This document shows, piece by piece, positions 1 through 8,492 of a DNA stretch of 45,776 nt. Numbering within the stretch: the stretch's first letter is position 1; the number at the start of each line of letters is the position of its first letter. Under the pieces are notes generated by a model. That model worked only from the letters and a program-made list of their open reading frames with translations, had not been told where the DNA came from and did no database searches. The DNA is from Blastopirellula marina (GTDB taxonomy: Bacteria; Planctomycetota; Planctomycetia; Pirellulales; Thermoguttaceae): the NCBI GenBank assembly GCA_020721965.1, contig DYLS01000031.1:1-45776 (forward strand), given 5' to 3'. Position numbers and translations under genes: made by a program.

Positions 1-17
1 ATTCAAGGTATGCGCCG

Positions 18-39
18 GGGCCGTGGGACGGCACGGCCC
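18..39. other. GC-rich perfect inverted repeat
   Basis: Eight-base arms (GGGCCGTG and CACGGCCC) enclose a six-base loop. It lies about 160 bases beyond the end of the minus-strand sulfatase gene, so it could be a hairpin at the end of that transcript, but no T-run follows on either strand. Nothing else recognisable is seen in bases 1-201. Confidence 0.3.
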
Positions 40-201
40 GAATCTGGGAGGCGGGGGATGAAGCTCAAGCTGCGGGGGAATAGTGGCCCGGCATCGCGGG
101 GCGGCAAGACGGTTGGCCGGGAGGGTTGTTCGGCGGGACAGTCAACCCCGTCCCACCAGCGGTGGTAAGTTCCTCAGGCTGCGATACCCGCCGAGGTGGC
201 A

Positions 202-1749
202 TCAGGGCCAGGATGCCTTGCGATCGAGGGGCTTGCCAGGCTGCCAGTGGAATCGCGGATCGCCCTCCTGTAAAGTCCCCACAGGCCGGGCGCCGGTGGC
301 CGGCCTGTTGCGCAAGGCGTCGCCCAGGTCCGCTCGCATCGCCTCCGCCAGGGACTCGATCTGTCGCACGACCTCGGGGTACTGATCGGCAAGGTTCTGG
401 GTTTCGCCGGGGTCGGATTCGAGGTCGAAGAGCGACAGCTCGATGGTCGCCTGCCGATAGGGAGCGGGTTGACCGCCGGTGCCGCCTGGCCCACCAGCCA
501 GCGTGCGGTAGGCGTGGGGGAAATGGAGCTTCCACTTCCCCATCCGCACAGCTTGAAGCTCCTGGCCGTAATACAAGAACAGGGCTTGATGGGGGCTTTT
601 CGCGCCGGCGTCTCCGCGGACCAAGGGGAGGATACTCTGCCCGTCGATCTTGTGTTGCGGCAATGAGGCACCGATGATCTCGGCGATGGTCGGCAAGAGA
701 TCAATGGTCATGACCGGCTCGCGGCAGACCGTGCCCGCCGGGATGGTGCCCGGCCACCACATGATGGTCGGCTCACGGCAACCGCCGTCGAATATCGTCC
801 CTTTGCCCTCGCGGAGTGGCGCGGCCGATCCGGCGTGATCTCCGAAGGACAGCCACGGGCCATTGTCGGCCGTGAAAATCACCAGCGTTTTTTGTTCGAG
901 ATGGTGCGCGCGGAGGGTATCGAGAATCTTGCCCACAGACCAATCGACCTCCATCACGACGTCGCCGAACAAGCCGCGCTTAGTTTTACCGGCGAACTTC
1001 TCGCTCACGAAGATCGGGACGTGCACCATGGAGTGGGGAATGTACAGGAGAAAGGGGCGGTCTTTGTGGCGATCTATGAAATCGACGGCGTGTTCCGTGT
1101 ACCAGGTCGTCAAATTCTTTTGATCGTCGGCCGTCACATCGTCGTCGATGACTTCATCTTGCTGGAGGAGTGGCAGGTTCGGGTAGTTTCGGCTCGCGGT
1201 GGGATGGAACGGCCACATGTCGTTGGAATAGGGCAAACCGAAGTACTCATCGAATCCGTGGGCTGTAGGCAAGAATTTGGGGTGATGTCCGAGATGCCAT
1301 TTGCCGAAACACGCCGTGGCGTAGCCTTTCTGCTTGGCGATTTCGGCGATGGTAACCTCGTCCGCATGGATGCCGTAGTTGGCCCTGTGGTCCAAGGCCC
1401 CAAGGATGCCCACGCGAACGTTGTAGCAACCGGTCAGCAGTCCCGCCCGGGACGCCGAGCAGATGGCCTGAGTGACGTAGAAATCGGTGAAGACTCGCCC
1501 TTCGGCTGCCATGCGATCGAGATGCGGCGTGGAGTAGCCCTTGGCACCAAATGGCCCGATGTCGGCGTAGCCCATATCGTCGATAAAGATGATGACGATA
1601 TTGGGCAACGTTCGAGTGTCGGGGGCATCGCCGCACACCTTGGCGTGAAATCCCCCGGCGAGGGTCAGCCAGGCCGCGCTGATGGCCAACCATAGCGGAG
1701 ACTGGGCAGCGGAATGGTGTCCGAGTGCCGTTCGTCGTTGCGTCAACAT
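202..1749 (-). CDS. Exported formylglycine-dependent sulfatase
   Basis: A 515-residue sulfatase of the alkaline phosphatase superfamily, expected to hydrolyse sulfate esters outside the cytoplasm; the substrate cannot be read from sequence. The hydrophobic stretch at about residues 17-33 is a likely export signal. The metal-binding IIFIDDMGYAD is at about 53-63, and the modification site is CSASRAGLLTG at 97-107, with Cys97 expected to become formylglycine. The site carries Ala instead of the commoner Pro at the third position, which the family tolerates. FGKWHLGHHP (about 148-157) and FTADNGPW supply further conserved active-site residues. The ATG at 1749 is preceded by GAGGAG at good spacing. 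The gene stands alone; a predicted promoter lies 115 bases upstream. Family assignment is firm, substrate is unknown. Confidence 0.93.
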   Translation of the reverse strand: MLTQRRTALGHHSAAQSPLWLAISAAWLTLAGGFHAKVCGDAPDTRTLPNIVIIFIDDMGYADIGPFGAKGYSTPHLDRMAAEGRVFTDFYVTQAICSASRAGLLTGCYNVRVGILGALDHRANYGIHADEVTIAEIAKQKGYATACFGKWHLGHHPKFLPTAHGFDEYFGLPYSNDMWPFHPTASRNYPNLPLLQQDEVIDDDVTADDQKNLTTWYTEHAVDFIDRHKDRPFLLYIPHSMVHVPIFVSEKFAGKTKRGLFGDVVMEVDWSVGKILDTLRAHHLEQKTLVIFTADNGPWLSFGDHAGSAAPLREGKGTIFDGGCREPTIMWWPGTIPAGTVCREPVMTIDLLPTIAEIIGASLPQHKIDGQSILPLVRGDAGAKSPHQALFLYYGQELQAVRMGKWKLHFPHAYRTLAGGPGGTGGQPAPYRQATIELSLFDLESDPGETQNLADQYPEVVRQIESLAEAMRADLGDALRNRPATGARPVGTLQEGDPRFHWQPGKPLDRKASWP

Positions 1750-1871
1750 AGGCTCATCTCCTCACGGTGCCACAATGCCCCACGGGCAGGGATTGGTGTT
1801 GGGCACTGATGCCAAGTAACCGTTGCCAAATAGCCATCGCCGAAAATGGTTGGGCCATCGCAAGTGAAACC

Positions 1872-1900
1872 AGTATAACAGCGGCGGGAGAGAAGTCCAA
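1872..1900 (-). promoter_or_regulatory. Possible sigma70-type promoter of the sulfatase
   Basis: On the minus strand TTGGAC and TATACT are separated by exactly 17 bases, upstream of the sulfatase start at 1749. The -10 box matches five of six consensus bases and the -35 box three of six. This would give a leader of roughly 115 bases. Prediction by eye only. Confidence 0.33.
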
Positions 1901-2118
1901 TCGCCGACGCACGGCAGCAAGCGAGGTCCGCGGCAAACGAGGCCGCCTCATCCCTTCGCGGTCCGGGCAAGAAAGCGAAGCTGGGAGGTCCACGTCCGCG
2001 AGCAACAAGCGGATCGGCGCTGCCGCCAGTCCCGGCAAGTCAGGCGAGCGACGGGCATCCAGCTTCAGCGGCCTTCTGGGGGCGGCGATGGAGCAGCAAC
2101 GGCATCCGGCCATCCGTG

Positions 2119-2285
2119 CCAAAGTTGAGATATCCACGAAGGGCACGAAGATTCACGAAGGTTTTTTCTTGGTGCCCCTTGGTGTCCTTGGTGGACTATA
2201 TGACGAGGCACTTCGATTACAGGTTGCCATCAGCGCCAAGGTTGATGTATCCACGAAGGACACGAAGATTCAGGAAGGGTTTTTG
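2119..2285 (+). repeat. Pair of CCACGAAGG-type repeats
   Basis: Two copies of a roughly 49-base sequence start at 2119 and 2236; each contains TATCCACGAAGG, then CACGAAGATTCA and GAAGG and ends in a run of Ts. Between them, the stretch at 2172-2194 carries related TTGGTG and CCTTGGTGG pieces in inverted sense. It fills the gap between the sulfatase gene and the hydrogenase operon. No gene is seen in 1750-2332. Confidence 0.7.
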
Positions 2286-2332
2286 GGGCGTCCGTAAGTA
2301 TCTATTCCGCAAAGCGGCGAGGCGTCCATACG

Positions 2333-2902
2333 CTAGCTTTGCGCCGCCGGTTTTTCTTCGACTTGTTGCTTGGCCTTCCTGATGTACTGGTCCAGGATGA
2401 TTGGAATCTGATCGGGCGTAACCGCGCCGTGCATGTCGTTGTTGACGACCATGACGGGTGCGAGGCTGCAAGCACCGAGGCAGCGTGCGCCTTCCAACGT
2501 GAACATGCCGTCGCCGGTCGTTTCCCCGAAACGGATGCCCAATTCATCCGAGAGCTTTTCGGCCAAACGGTCGGCACCTTTGACGTAGCAAGCCGTGCCC
2601 AAGCACAGATTGATGATGAACTTGCCCCGCGGTTGCAGCCGGAATAGGTGATAAAAGCTGGCGACACCGGAGACCTTTGCGGCGGGCACCTGCAATAGCT
2701 GGGCGACGGCATCCAATTGCGATTTGCCCAGGTAACCGAACTTGCCTTGGACCCGATGCAAGACGGCGATCAGCTGGCTGTGAGGATTGCCTTCGGCGCG
2801 GCATTGCTCGATGAAGGCCACCAAGTCTTCACCCAGCACCCGCCCGGCAGTCGCTTTGACCTCTGCCCAATTATCGGTAGAGCAAGCGTGATTGCAGTTC
2901 AT
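2333..2902 (-). CDS. hydC: NuoE-like [2Fe-2S] subunit of NAD-linked hydrogenase (HydC)
   Basis: A 189-residue thioredoxin-like ferredoxin homologous to complex I subunit NuoE and to HydC of trimeric [FeFe] hydrogenases. It is expected to pass electrons between the NADH site and the iron-sulfur chain of the complex in the cytoplasm. The four cluster ligands are visible as Cys100 and Cys105 (LCLGTACYVKGA) and Cys141 and Cys145 (RCLGACSLAP). The helical N-terminal part is normal for NuoE, and the last 15 or so residues are a charged tail. Its ATG overlaps the hydA stop codon by four bases (ATGA), so translation is probably coupled. It is the last gene of the hydBAC operon. A respiratory NuoE is less likely, because the neighbours are a hydrogenase and no other complex I genes occur. 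Confidence 0.92.
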   Translation of the reverse strand: MNCNHACSTDNWAEVKATAGRVLGEDLVAFIEQCRAEGNPHSQLIAVLHRVQGKFGYLGKSQLDAVAQLLQVPAAKVSGVASFYHLFRLQPRGKFIINLCLGTACYVKGADRLAEKLSDELGIRFGETTGDGMFTLEGARCLGACSLAPVMVVNNDMHGAVTPDQIPIILDQYIRKAKQQVEEKPAAQS

Positions 2903-4668
2903 CGGATTCCTCGCGGCAATTTTGGAGAATAATAGGTATGCAGCAATTGGTGCGCCCGTTCTGAACCGGGGCTGCCCAGGAACTTCTCGTAAATCTCTTC
3001 CAAGGCGGGGTTTTCGTAGGACTCGCGTAGCTTCTTGGAGCTATCGATGGTGTACAGCGCAGCGGCGCGTTTGCGGAGGAGCTGCGGATCCAGGACGTGG
3101 TAGTGGGCTGGTGGATAGGGCTGTCCCCCGCCGCCGATGCAGCCGCCCGGGCAGGCCATGACCTCGATGACGTGGAACGCCTCCTTTTCCGAAACCACCT
3201 TGTCCAGGATTTGCTTAGCGTTGTGCAGGCCGTTGGCGACCGCTACGTGAATGTTGCGTTCCCCGATGGCGACGTAGGTCTCGCGGAGGCCCTCGACGGC
3301 CCGTACCTCGGTGAACTCCAGCCGCTCGGGCGATTTGTCGGTCAGGATGTGGTAGGCCGCTCGCAGCGTGGCCTCCATGACACCGCCGGTCGTGCCGAAG
3401 ATGTCGCCGGCGCCCGTCGCCAGGCCGAGCGGAGCGTCGAATTCGCCCTCCGGCAGGGAGGTGAAATCGATCCCGTAACACTTGATCATCCAGATCAATT
3501 CGCGGGTGGTTAAAACCGCATCCGTGTAAGGGATGCCGCTGGGCATTGCGTGCTCAGGCCGCCGGGCCTCGAACTTCTTGGCCACGCAAGGCATGACCGC
3601 CACCATGAAGATTTTCTCCGGTGGGACGCCCTTCTGCTCCGCGTAATAGGTCTTCGCCAGCGTGGAGAGCATGCTCATCGGGGACTTGCAGGTGGAGGCG
3701 TGCGGGATCAATTCCGGATAGAACTTTTCCATGAAGCTGATCCAGCCGGGCGAGCAGGAGGTGATCATGGGCAATGGTCCGCCGCCTTGCAGCCGGGTCA
3801 AAAGCTCGTGCGCCTCCTCAACGATGGTCAGATCGGCCCCCAAGTCGGTGTCGAAAACGGCATCGAAACCCAACAGCCGCAAGGCCGTGACCATCTTCCC
3901 GGTGCAGGGCGTTCCCGGAGGCAGGTCGAACCCCTCGCCGATGGCCGCGCGAATGGACGGCGCGGTTTGCACCACAACATGCAATTCGGGGTCCGCCAGG
4001 GCTTTCCAGACGTCCTCTACACTCGGCTTTTCCAGGAAGGCGGCCGTGGGGCAGACGTTGATGCACTGCCCACACTGGATGCACACCGAGTCATCCATGG
4101 GGACCAGGTGGGCGGGGCCAACTTGCGTGTGGAAACCTCGCCCATGCTGGCTGAGGTTGTACACGCCTTGAATCTCGGCGCACACCCGAACACAGCGACC
4201 GCACAAAATGCACTTGTTGGGATTGCGGACCACCGCGCTGCCGCTATCGTCGATCGGGAATTGCTTGCGCTGACCGGCGTATAACCGCTGGCGAACGCCC
4301 AACGAATAGGCCAGGTTCTGCAACTCGCAATTGCCGTCGCGTTCGCAGGTCTGGCAGTCCATGGGGTGATTGTCGAGGAGCAGTTCCACGATGTCGCGGC
4401 GGGCCTCGCGAATGGCCGGGGAATTGGTTTTCACCGACATCCCCTCCCAGACGGGCGTGCTGCACGAGGCGACATAAGCCCCCGTCCCCTCCACCTCGAC
4501 GATGCACACCCGGCACGACCCCGCCAGGCTCAAATCTGGGTGGTAGCACAAGCGTGGGATGCGGATGCCGAGCCTTTCGGCGGCATGCATGACGGTTGTG
4601 CCTTCGGGCACAGTCAACGGTGTGCCGTCCACCGTAATGTTGATCTGCTTCTTGCGTTTACGAATCAT
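2899..4668 (-). CDS. hydA: [FeFe]-hydrogenase catalytic subunit (HydA)
   Basis: A 589-residue H-cluster hydrogenase that reduces protons or oxidises H2 in the cytoplasm. Domain order: [2Fe-2S] with Cys41, 52, 55, 69; a His-Cys3 [4Fe-4S] site with His101, Cys105, 108, 114; two [4Fe-4S] ferredoxin motifs with Cys153, 156, 159, 163 and Cys196, 199, 202, 206; then the H-cluster domain. The three H-cluster motifs are TSCSPGW (303-309), MPCVAKKFE (359-367) and MACPGGCIGGGGQP (504-517), so all four cluster cysteines (305, 361, 506, 510) are present. The residue after Cys305 is Ser306, where standard enzymes have a second Cys that relays protons. The ATG at 4668 is 85 bases from the end of hydB. Maturation genes hydE, hydF and hydG are not in this window. 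Identity is secure; whether it mainly makes or takes up H2 is not readable. Confidence 0.95.
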   Translation of the reverse strand: MIRKRKKQINITVDGTPLTVPEGTTVMHAAERLGIRIPRLCYHPDLSLAGSCRVCIVEVEGTGAYVASCSTPVWEGMSVKTNSPAIREARRDIVELLLDNHPMDCQTCERDGNCELQNLAYSLGVRQRLYAGQRKQFPIDDSGSAVVRNPNKCILCGRCVRVCAEIQGVYNLSQHGRGFHTQVGPAHLVPMDDSVCIQCGQCINVCPTAAFLEKPSVEDVWKALADPELHVVVQTAPSIRAAIGEGFDLPPGTPCTGKMVTALRLLGFDAVFDTDLGADLTIVEEAHELLTRLQGGGPLPMITSCSPGWISFMEKFYPELIPHASTCKSPMSMLSTLAKTYYAEQKGVPPEKIFMVAVMPCVAKKFEARRPEHAMPSGIPYTDAVLTTRELIWMIKCYGIDFTSLPEGEFDAPLGLATGAGDIFGTTGGVMEATLRAAYHILTDKSPERLEFTEVRAVEGLRETYVAIGERNIHVAVANGLHNAKQILDKVVSEKEAFHVIEVMACPGGCIGGGGQPYPPAHYHVLDPQLLRKRAAALYTIDSSKKLRESYENPALEEIYEKFLGSPGSERAHQLLHTYYSPKLPRGIR

Positions 4669-4753
4669 GGTCTAGGCTTTCCTTGGGCCGTCTCCATCCT
4701 TTGCAAGTATTCCCACCGCTGATCTTATTCGAGAATCGCACGCCGCCCCTGGC

Positions 4754-6937
4754 TCATAATTTCAAAACGGCATCGAAGCGGCACACCTGGAAGCACCGGC
4801 CGCACTTGATGCAACGGGCCTGATCGATGACGTGCGGTTCGCGGCGATTGCCGGAGATGCATTCGACCGGGCAATTTCGGGCGCAGGCCGTGCAGCCCAC
4901 GCATTTTTCCTTATCAATCTCGAAGTGGAGCAATGCCGTGCACTTCTTGGCCGGGCAACGCTTGTCGCGCACGTGAGCCAGATATTCATCGCGAAAATGG
5001 GTGAGCGTGCTGAGCACGGGGTTGGGGGCGGCCCTCCCCAGCCCGCACAGCGATGAGCGCCGGATCAGCTTGGCCAACCGCTCCAGTTTGTTGAGGTCCT
5101 CTTCGTCGGCCTTTCCCGTGGTGATCCGTTCCAGGATTTCCATCATGCGCTTGGTGCCTTCGCGGCAGGGGGTGCATTTGCCACAGGACTCGTCTTCCGA
5201 GAAGGCGGTAAAGAACTTGGCGATGTCCACCATGCAGTCGTCCTCATCGAGGACGATCATGCCACCGGATCCCATGATCGATCCGGCGCGATTCAGGGTA
5301 TCGAAATCGACGCGCAAGTCGAGCATTCCGGCAGGGATGCACCCGCCTGCCGGACCGCCGGTCTGCACCGCCTTGACGGCCTTTCCGCCCGTGCACCCGC
5401 CCCCGATCTCCATGACCACTTCGCGCAGGGTAATGCCGATGGGGACCTCGACCAAGCCCGTGTGATTGACCTTTCCTGCCAGGGCGAAGACCTTGGTGCC
5501 GCCGCTGGCTTGGCTGCCGATGTGGCTGAACCAGTCGGCGCCGTAAATGATCACGGCGGGGACGTTGGCGAAGGTCTCGACATTGTTGATCACCGTGGGC
5601 TTGCCCCACAAGCCGACCTCGGTGGGATATGGCGGACGAATCCGCGGTTGCCCACGCTCACCCTCGATGGAATGAATGAGTGCGGTCTCCTCGCCGCACA
5701 CAAAGGCCCCCGCCCCCAAACGGATTTCGATATCGAAGTCGAAGCCGGATCGGAGGATGTCCTTGCCCAATAACCCCCATTCGCGGCACTTGCGGATGGT
5801 GTTGTCCACACGCTCGACGGCCAGGGGGTACTCGGCCCGAACATAGACGAAGCCCTGATGCGCCCCGATCGCGAAGGCCCCGATGATCATGCCTTCGATG
5901 ACGTTGAAGGGGTCCGATTCCAACATGCTGCGGTCCATGAAGGCGCCGGGGTCTCCCTCGTCCGCATTGCAGATGATGTATCGGACCCTTTCGGGCGACT
6001 TGACGGCCAAGGCCCATTTCTGGCCGGTCGGGAACCCCCCGCCGCCGCGGCCCCGCAATTTGGATTTCGTCACCTCGTCGATGACCCATTGCGGGTCCCC
6101 TTGGCTCAAGACCTTGGCCAGGGCCTCGAATCCGCGGTAGTGGACGTATTCTTCAATGCTCTCGGGGTCGATGATGCCATTGTGCCGCAAGGCGATGCGG
6201 GTTTGGCGATTGAAAAACGCGACCTCACCGTATAGCTCAAAGAAATCCTGGCTGACCGGCTCGTCGTGGACGCGGAGGCGTTCTACGATGCGGCCGCCGC
6301 GAATGTGCTCTTGGACCACCTCTTCCAGGTCGGCCAGGGTCTCCAAGCGATAGAGCACATTCTGGGGCCGCACCAGGATGTGCGTATGCTTGCCCGCCAT
6401 TTCGGCCGAGCAGGCCCCAAAGCAACTGGCGCTGATGACGCGACATTCGTCGGGTTCCACTCCCATCGCCCGGAGCTGATTGGCCATGGGACCGCCGCAG
6501 ATCTTTTCCCCCTTCCAACCGCAGCGAAGCGAGCCGCAATTCAGAATCTCGAAGCGGCTCATGGCCGCGATCGTCCCGTCCAAGACATGGTCTAGCAGCG
6601 GTTCGCCCTTAAGCACATGTTTTGTGAAGATGCCGTGTACCAGCTCACGGGTGACCTTTTCGTACTTGACCGGCATGACGCCCGGACGATAGACGCTGAC
6701 AATCGGCTCGCGGCTGCACCGGCCCGTGCAACCCGTCCGCCGCAAGACGATGTCGTCGCGACCCGAGGCCGCGATATGCTTGCGGAATTCGTCGGCAACG
6801 GCGACCGCCCCGGCGGCGTTTTCACAGGTGGCGGAACCGACCTGGATGAAGATGCGATGACCGGTGTTCTGTTCGCGAACGACCTGCTCGCACTTATCCC
6901 GGATGGTCTGTAAAACATCCCAAACTTGCTGTTTCAC
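4754..6937 (-). CDS. hydB: NuoF-like flavin/iron-sulfur subunit of NAD-linked hydrogenase (HydB)
   Basis: A 727-residue NADH-oxidising (or NAD-reducing) subunit that carries FMN and links pyridine nucleotide and ferredoxin to HydA. A first thioredoxin-like domain spans about 1-110 with Cys38, Cys70 and Cys74. A second one spans about 128-215 with Cys134, Cys139, Cys172 and Cys176. The NuoF core starts near 235, with the nucleotide loop GRGGGGFPTG (297-306) and ICNADEGDPGAF, then the [4Fe-4S] motif SCGKCTPCREG. Two ferredoxin motifs close the protein (KCVGCTACARNCP and RCIKCGRCFQVC). HydB proteins I know of have one N-terminal ferredoxin-like domain and run near 600-630 residues, so the second domain explains the extra length. 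The start is GTG at 6937, preceded by AAGGAG at seven bases. First gene of the operon. Electron bifurcation is likely from the architecture but not proven. Confidence 0.93.
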   Translation of the reverse strand: MKQQVWDVLQTIRDKCEQVVREQNTGHRIFIQVGSATCENAAGAVAVADEFRKHIAASGRDDIVLRRTGCTGRCSREPIVSVYRPGVMPVKYEKVTRELVHGIFTKHVLKGEPLLDHVLDGTIAAMSRFEILNCGSLRCGWKGEKICGGPMANQLRAMGVEPDECRVISASCFGACSAEMAGKHTHILVRPQNVLYRLETLADLEEVVQEHIRGGRIVERLRVHDEPVSQDFFELYGEVAFFNRQTRIALRHNGIIDPESIEEYVHYRGFEALAKVLSQGDPQWVIDEVTKSKLRGRGGGGFPTGQKWALAVKSPERVRYIICNADEGDPGAFMDRSMLESDPFNVIEGMIIGAFAIGAHQGFVYVRAEYPLAVERVDNTIRKCREWGLLGKDILRSGFDFDIEIRLGAGAFVCGEETALIHSIEGERGQPRIRPPYPTEVGLWGKPTVINNVETFANVPAVIIYGADWFSHIGSQASGGTKVFALAGKVNHTGLVEVPIGITLREVVMEIGGGCTGGKAVKAVQTGGPAGGCIPAGMLDLRVDFDTLNRAGSIMGSGGMIVLDEDDCMVDIAKFFTAFSEDESCGKCTPCREGTKRMMEILERITTGKADEEDLNKLERLAKLIRRSSLCGLGRAAPNPVLSTLTHFRDEYLAHVRDKRCPAKKCTALLHFEIDKEKCVGCTACARNCPVECISGNRREPHVIDQARCIKCGRCFQVCRFDAVLKL

Positions 6938-7054
6938 GGTCGCTCCTTCTCTTCGAGCTGATACCGTCTTGGTCGGTCCTGGCAGGGAACCCGCCTCTTG
7001 TATCCTTCAACGGGCGGCGACGCTGCTTGCCAGAGGACAGAGTCGAAAGTGCAT

Positions 7055-7097
7055 GTAAAACAGTACTATATTACTAGAATTAGTCGTAAAAAATAAG
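7055..7097 (-). promoter_or_regulatory. AT-rich island upstream of the hydrogenase operon
   Basis: This roughly 43-base stretch is strikingly AT-rich compared with its surroundings and lies 118-160 bases before the hydB start. On the minus strand it holds TAATAT as a candidate -10 box with a poor TTATTT 17 bases upstream, and a small dyad (ACTA, GAAT, TAGT). It is the likeliest promoter/operator region for hydBAC. No Rex-like TTGTGA/TCACAA site was found. Confidence 0.33.
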
Positions 7098-7408
7098 CCT
7101 GGTATTGTTGAGCACCTAAAATCCGGTTACGAAGGGCAATCGGGTGAAAACTGGCAGCCCTTCCCTCAGGCTCCAGAAGCCCATACCACGGAACCGATTT
7201 TCCGCCTTTTTCTCACCGCGACCTTGCATATTGCTATTACGCACCCCGACGCAGGCCAGTTCTCGGCAGCGCCCCCCCGGTAGCTCAGTCTGCTGCGCAC
7301 TGCCGGGTGCTCCACCGCCGGTTGGCAAGCTATAGTTTTGGTAGTGAGAAAGTCCGCCAAGATTTCTTAAAACTTCCGATTTCCTAATACTCTGAGAGGG
7401 GGTGTTGC

Positions 7409-8449
7409 ATGAGAGATTCCAGCAAGCCACCAAGGCCGCGTAGTGCCGAGACGCTGGGATCGCAAGCAAACACGGCACGAACCGCCAGCTCTGCGGAAGC
7501 CGCGATGGACGCCATTCTTGACGCCGTGGACGAGCTGCATTCTTCGCCCACGGTGGCCTGGCGCGTGCTCAATCTTCTCAAGGATCCGGAATTCGATATT
7601 CGGGCCGTGGAGAGTCACCTGGAGGCAGACCCTGCCTTGACGGCGTCGATCCTGCGGCTTGTCAACTCCGCCGCGTACGGGTTGCCCCGGCGCATCGCTG
7701 GTCTCCGCCAGGCCATCATGTTGATGGGTTCGCGGTCCCTGCGACTCGCGGTGCTCAGCTTTGGCTTGGTGGATCGTTTGACGCGAGGTGTCCCGGCCCA
7801 AGTTTACGATGACTTCTGGCGGCGAGCCTTGACCACAGCCGTGGTCGCTGCCCGACTCAGCCGCGGGGTGCAACGGAACGCCGCCGACGAGGCATACAGT
7901 GCCGGCCTGTTGGCGGACCTGGGCGTGCTGGTCTTGTCGCAAGTCGATACCGCGCGCTACGTCAAGCTCTACACACGGCATCCCCACGGCAGTACCTTGC
8001 AAGAGGTCGAGACGGAGCAATACGGGTTCTCCCATGCGGCTTTGGGTGCCCGGCTGCTAGCTCGTTGGGGCATCCCCGCGCCAATACCCTTGGTCGCAGC
8101 CGCGCATCATCTTCCTCCCGCGGAAGACGTCTTGCTGTTTCAGACGGTTTATTCAGGCACGCTGCTGGCCGACGTCCTTTGGACCGAAAAGTCGTCCCTC
8201 CTGCCGCAAGTCCAATCGTTTCTGGAAAGGTATTTCGAGTTCGACCTCGACCGATTCATCGACCTCGCCACGGAATGCAAGGCCGACATCGCGGACGCAG
8301 CCGAAATGTTCTCTGTGCACATCGAGGGTGAAATCGACTGCGACCGATTGCGGAAAGAAGCAGCCAACCGCTTTCGCCAGGAGGCAATCGAGACCGCTAT
8401 TGATTACGACGGAGTCACGGCGGTACTGGACGGAGACTTTGGCCCCTAA
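7409..8449 (+). CDS. HDOD-domain signalling protein
   Basis: A 346-residue protein whose HDOD domain occupies roughly residues 45-250. Visible hallmarks are the helix pair around SSPTVAWRVLNLL, the LVNSAAYGLPRRI segment at about 88-100 and the AIMLMGSRSLRLAVLS stretch that follows. HDOD domains are degenerate relatives of HD phosphohydrolases that lack the metal-binding HD pair and work in bacterial regulation, motility and stress signalling. No second enzymatic or receiver domain is seen; the C-terminal 90 residues are helical and acidic. The ATG at 7409 follows GAGAGGGGG at about eight bases. It is monocistronic, divergent from the hydrogenase operon across a 470-base gap, and followed by a repeat-filled region. 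Partner and pathway are unknown. Confidence 0.85.
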   Translation: MRDSSKPPRPRSAETLGSQANTARTASSAEAAMDAILDAVDELHSSPTVAWRVLNLLKDPEFDIRAVESHLEADPALTASILRLVNSAAYGLPRRIAGLRQAIMLMGSRSLRLAVLSFGLVDRLTRGVPAQVYDDFWRRALTTAVVAARLSRGVQRNAADEAYSAGLLADLGVLVLSQVDTARYVKLYTRHPHGSTLQEVETEQYGFSHAALGARLLARWGIPAPIPLVAAAHHLPPAEDVLLFQTVYSGTLLADVLWTEKSSLLPQVQSFLERYFEFDLDRFIDLATECKADIADAAEMFSVHIEGEIDCDRLRKEAANRFRQEAIETAIDYDGVTAVLDGDFGP

Positions 8450-8492
8450 GCAAACCGCGCCTCCGGTAGCAAGCCGGGTAGTCTGTCACAGC

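Noticed and set aside
7270-7335. tRNA-like string (GGTAGCTCAGTCTG...) upstream of the HDOD gene
   Set aside because: No acceptor stem, no anticodon arm and no T-loop GGTTCGA could be fitted; similar AGTAGCTCAG at 27608 fails the same way.
7409-8449. Classic HD-GYP or HD phosphohydrolase
   Set aside because: The metal-binding HD pair is missing; the sequence fits HDOD.
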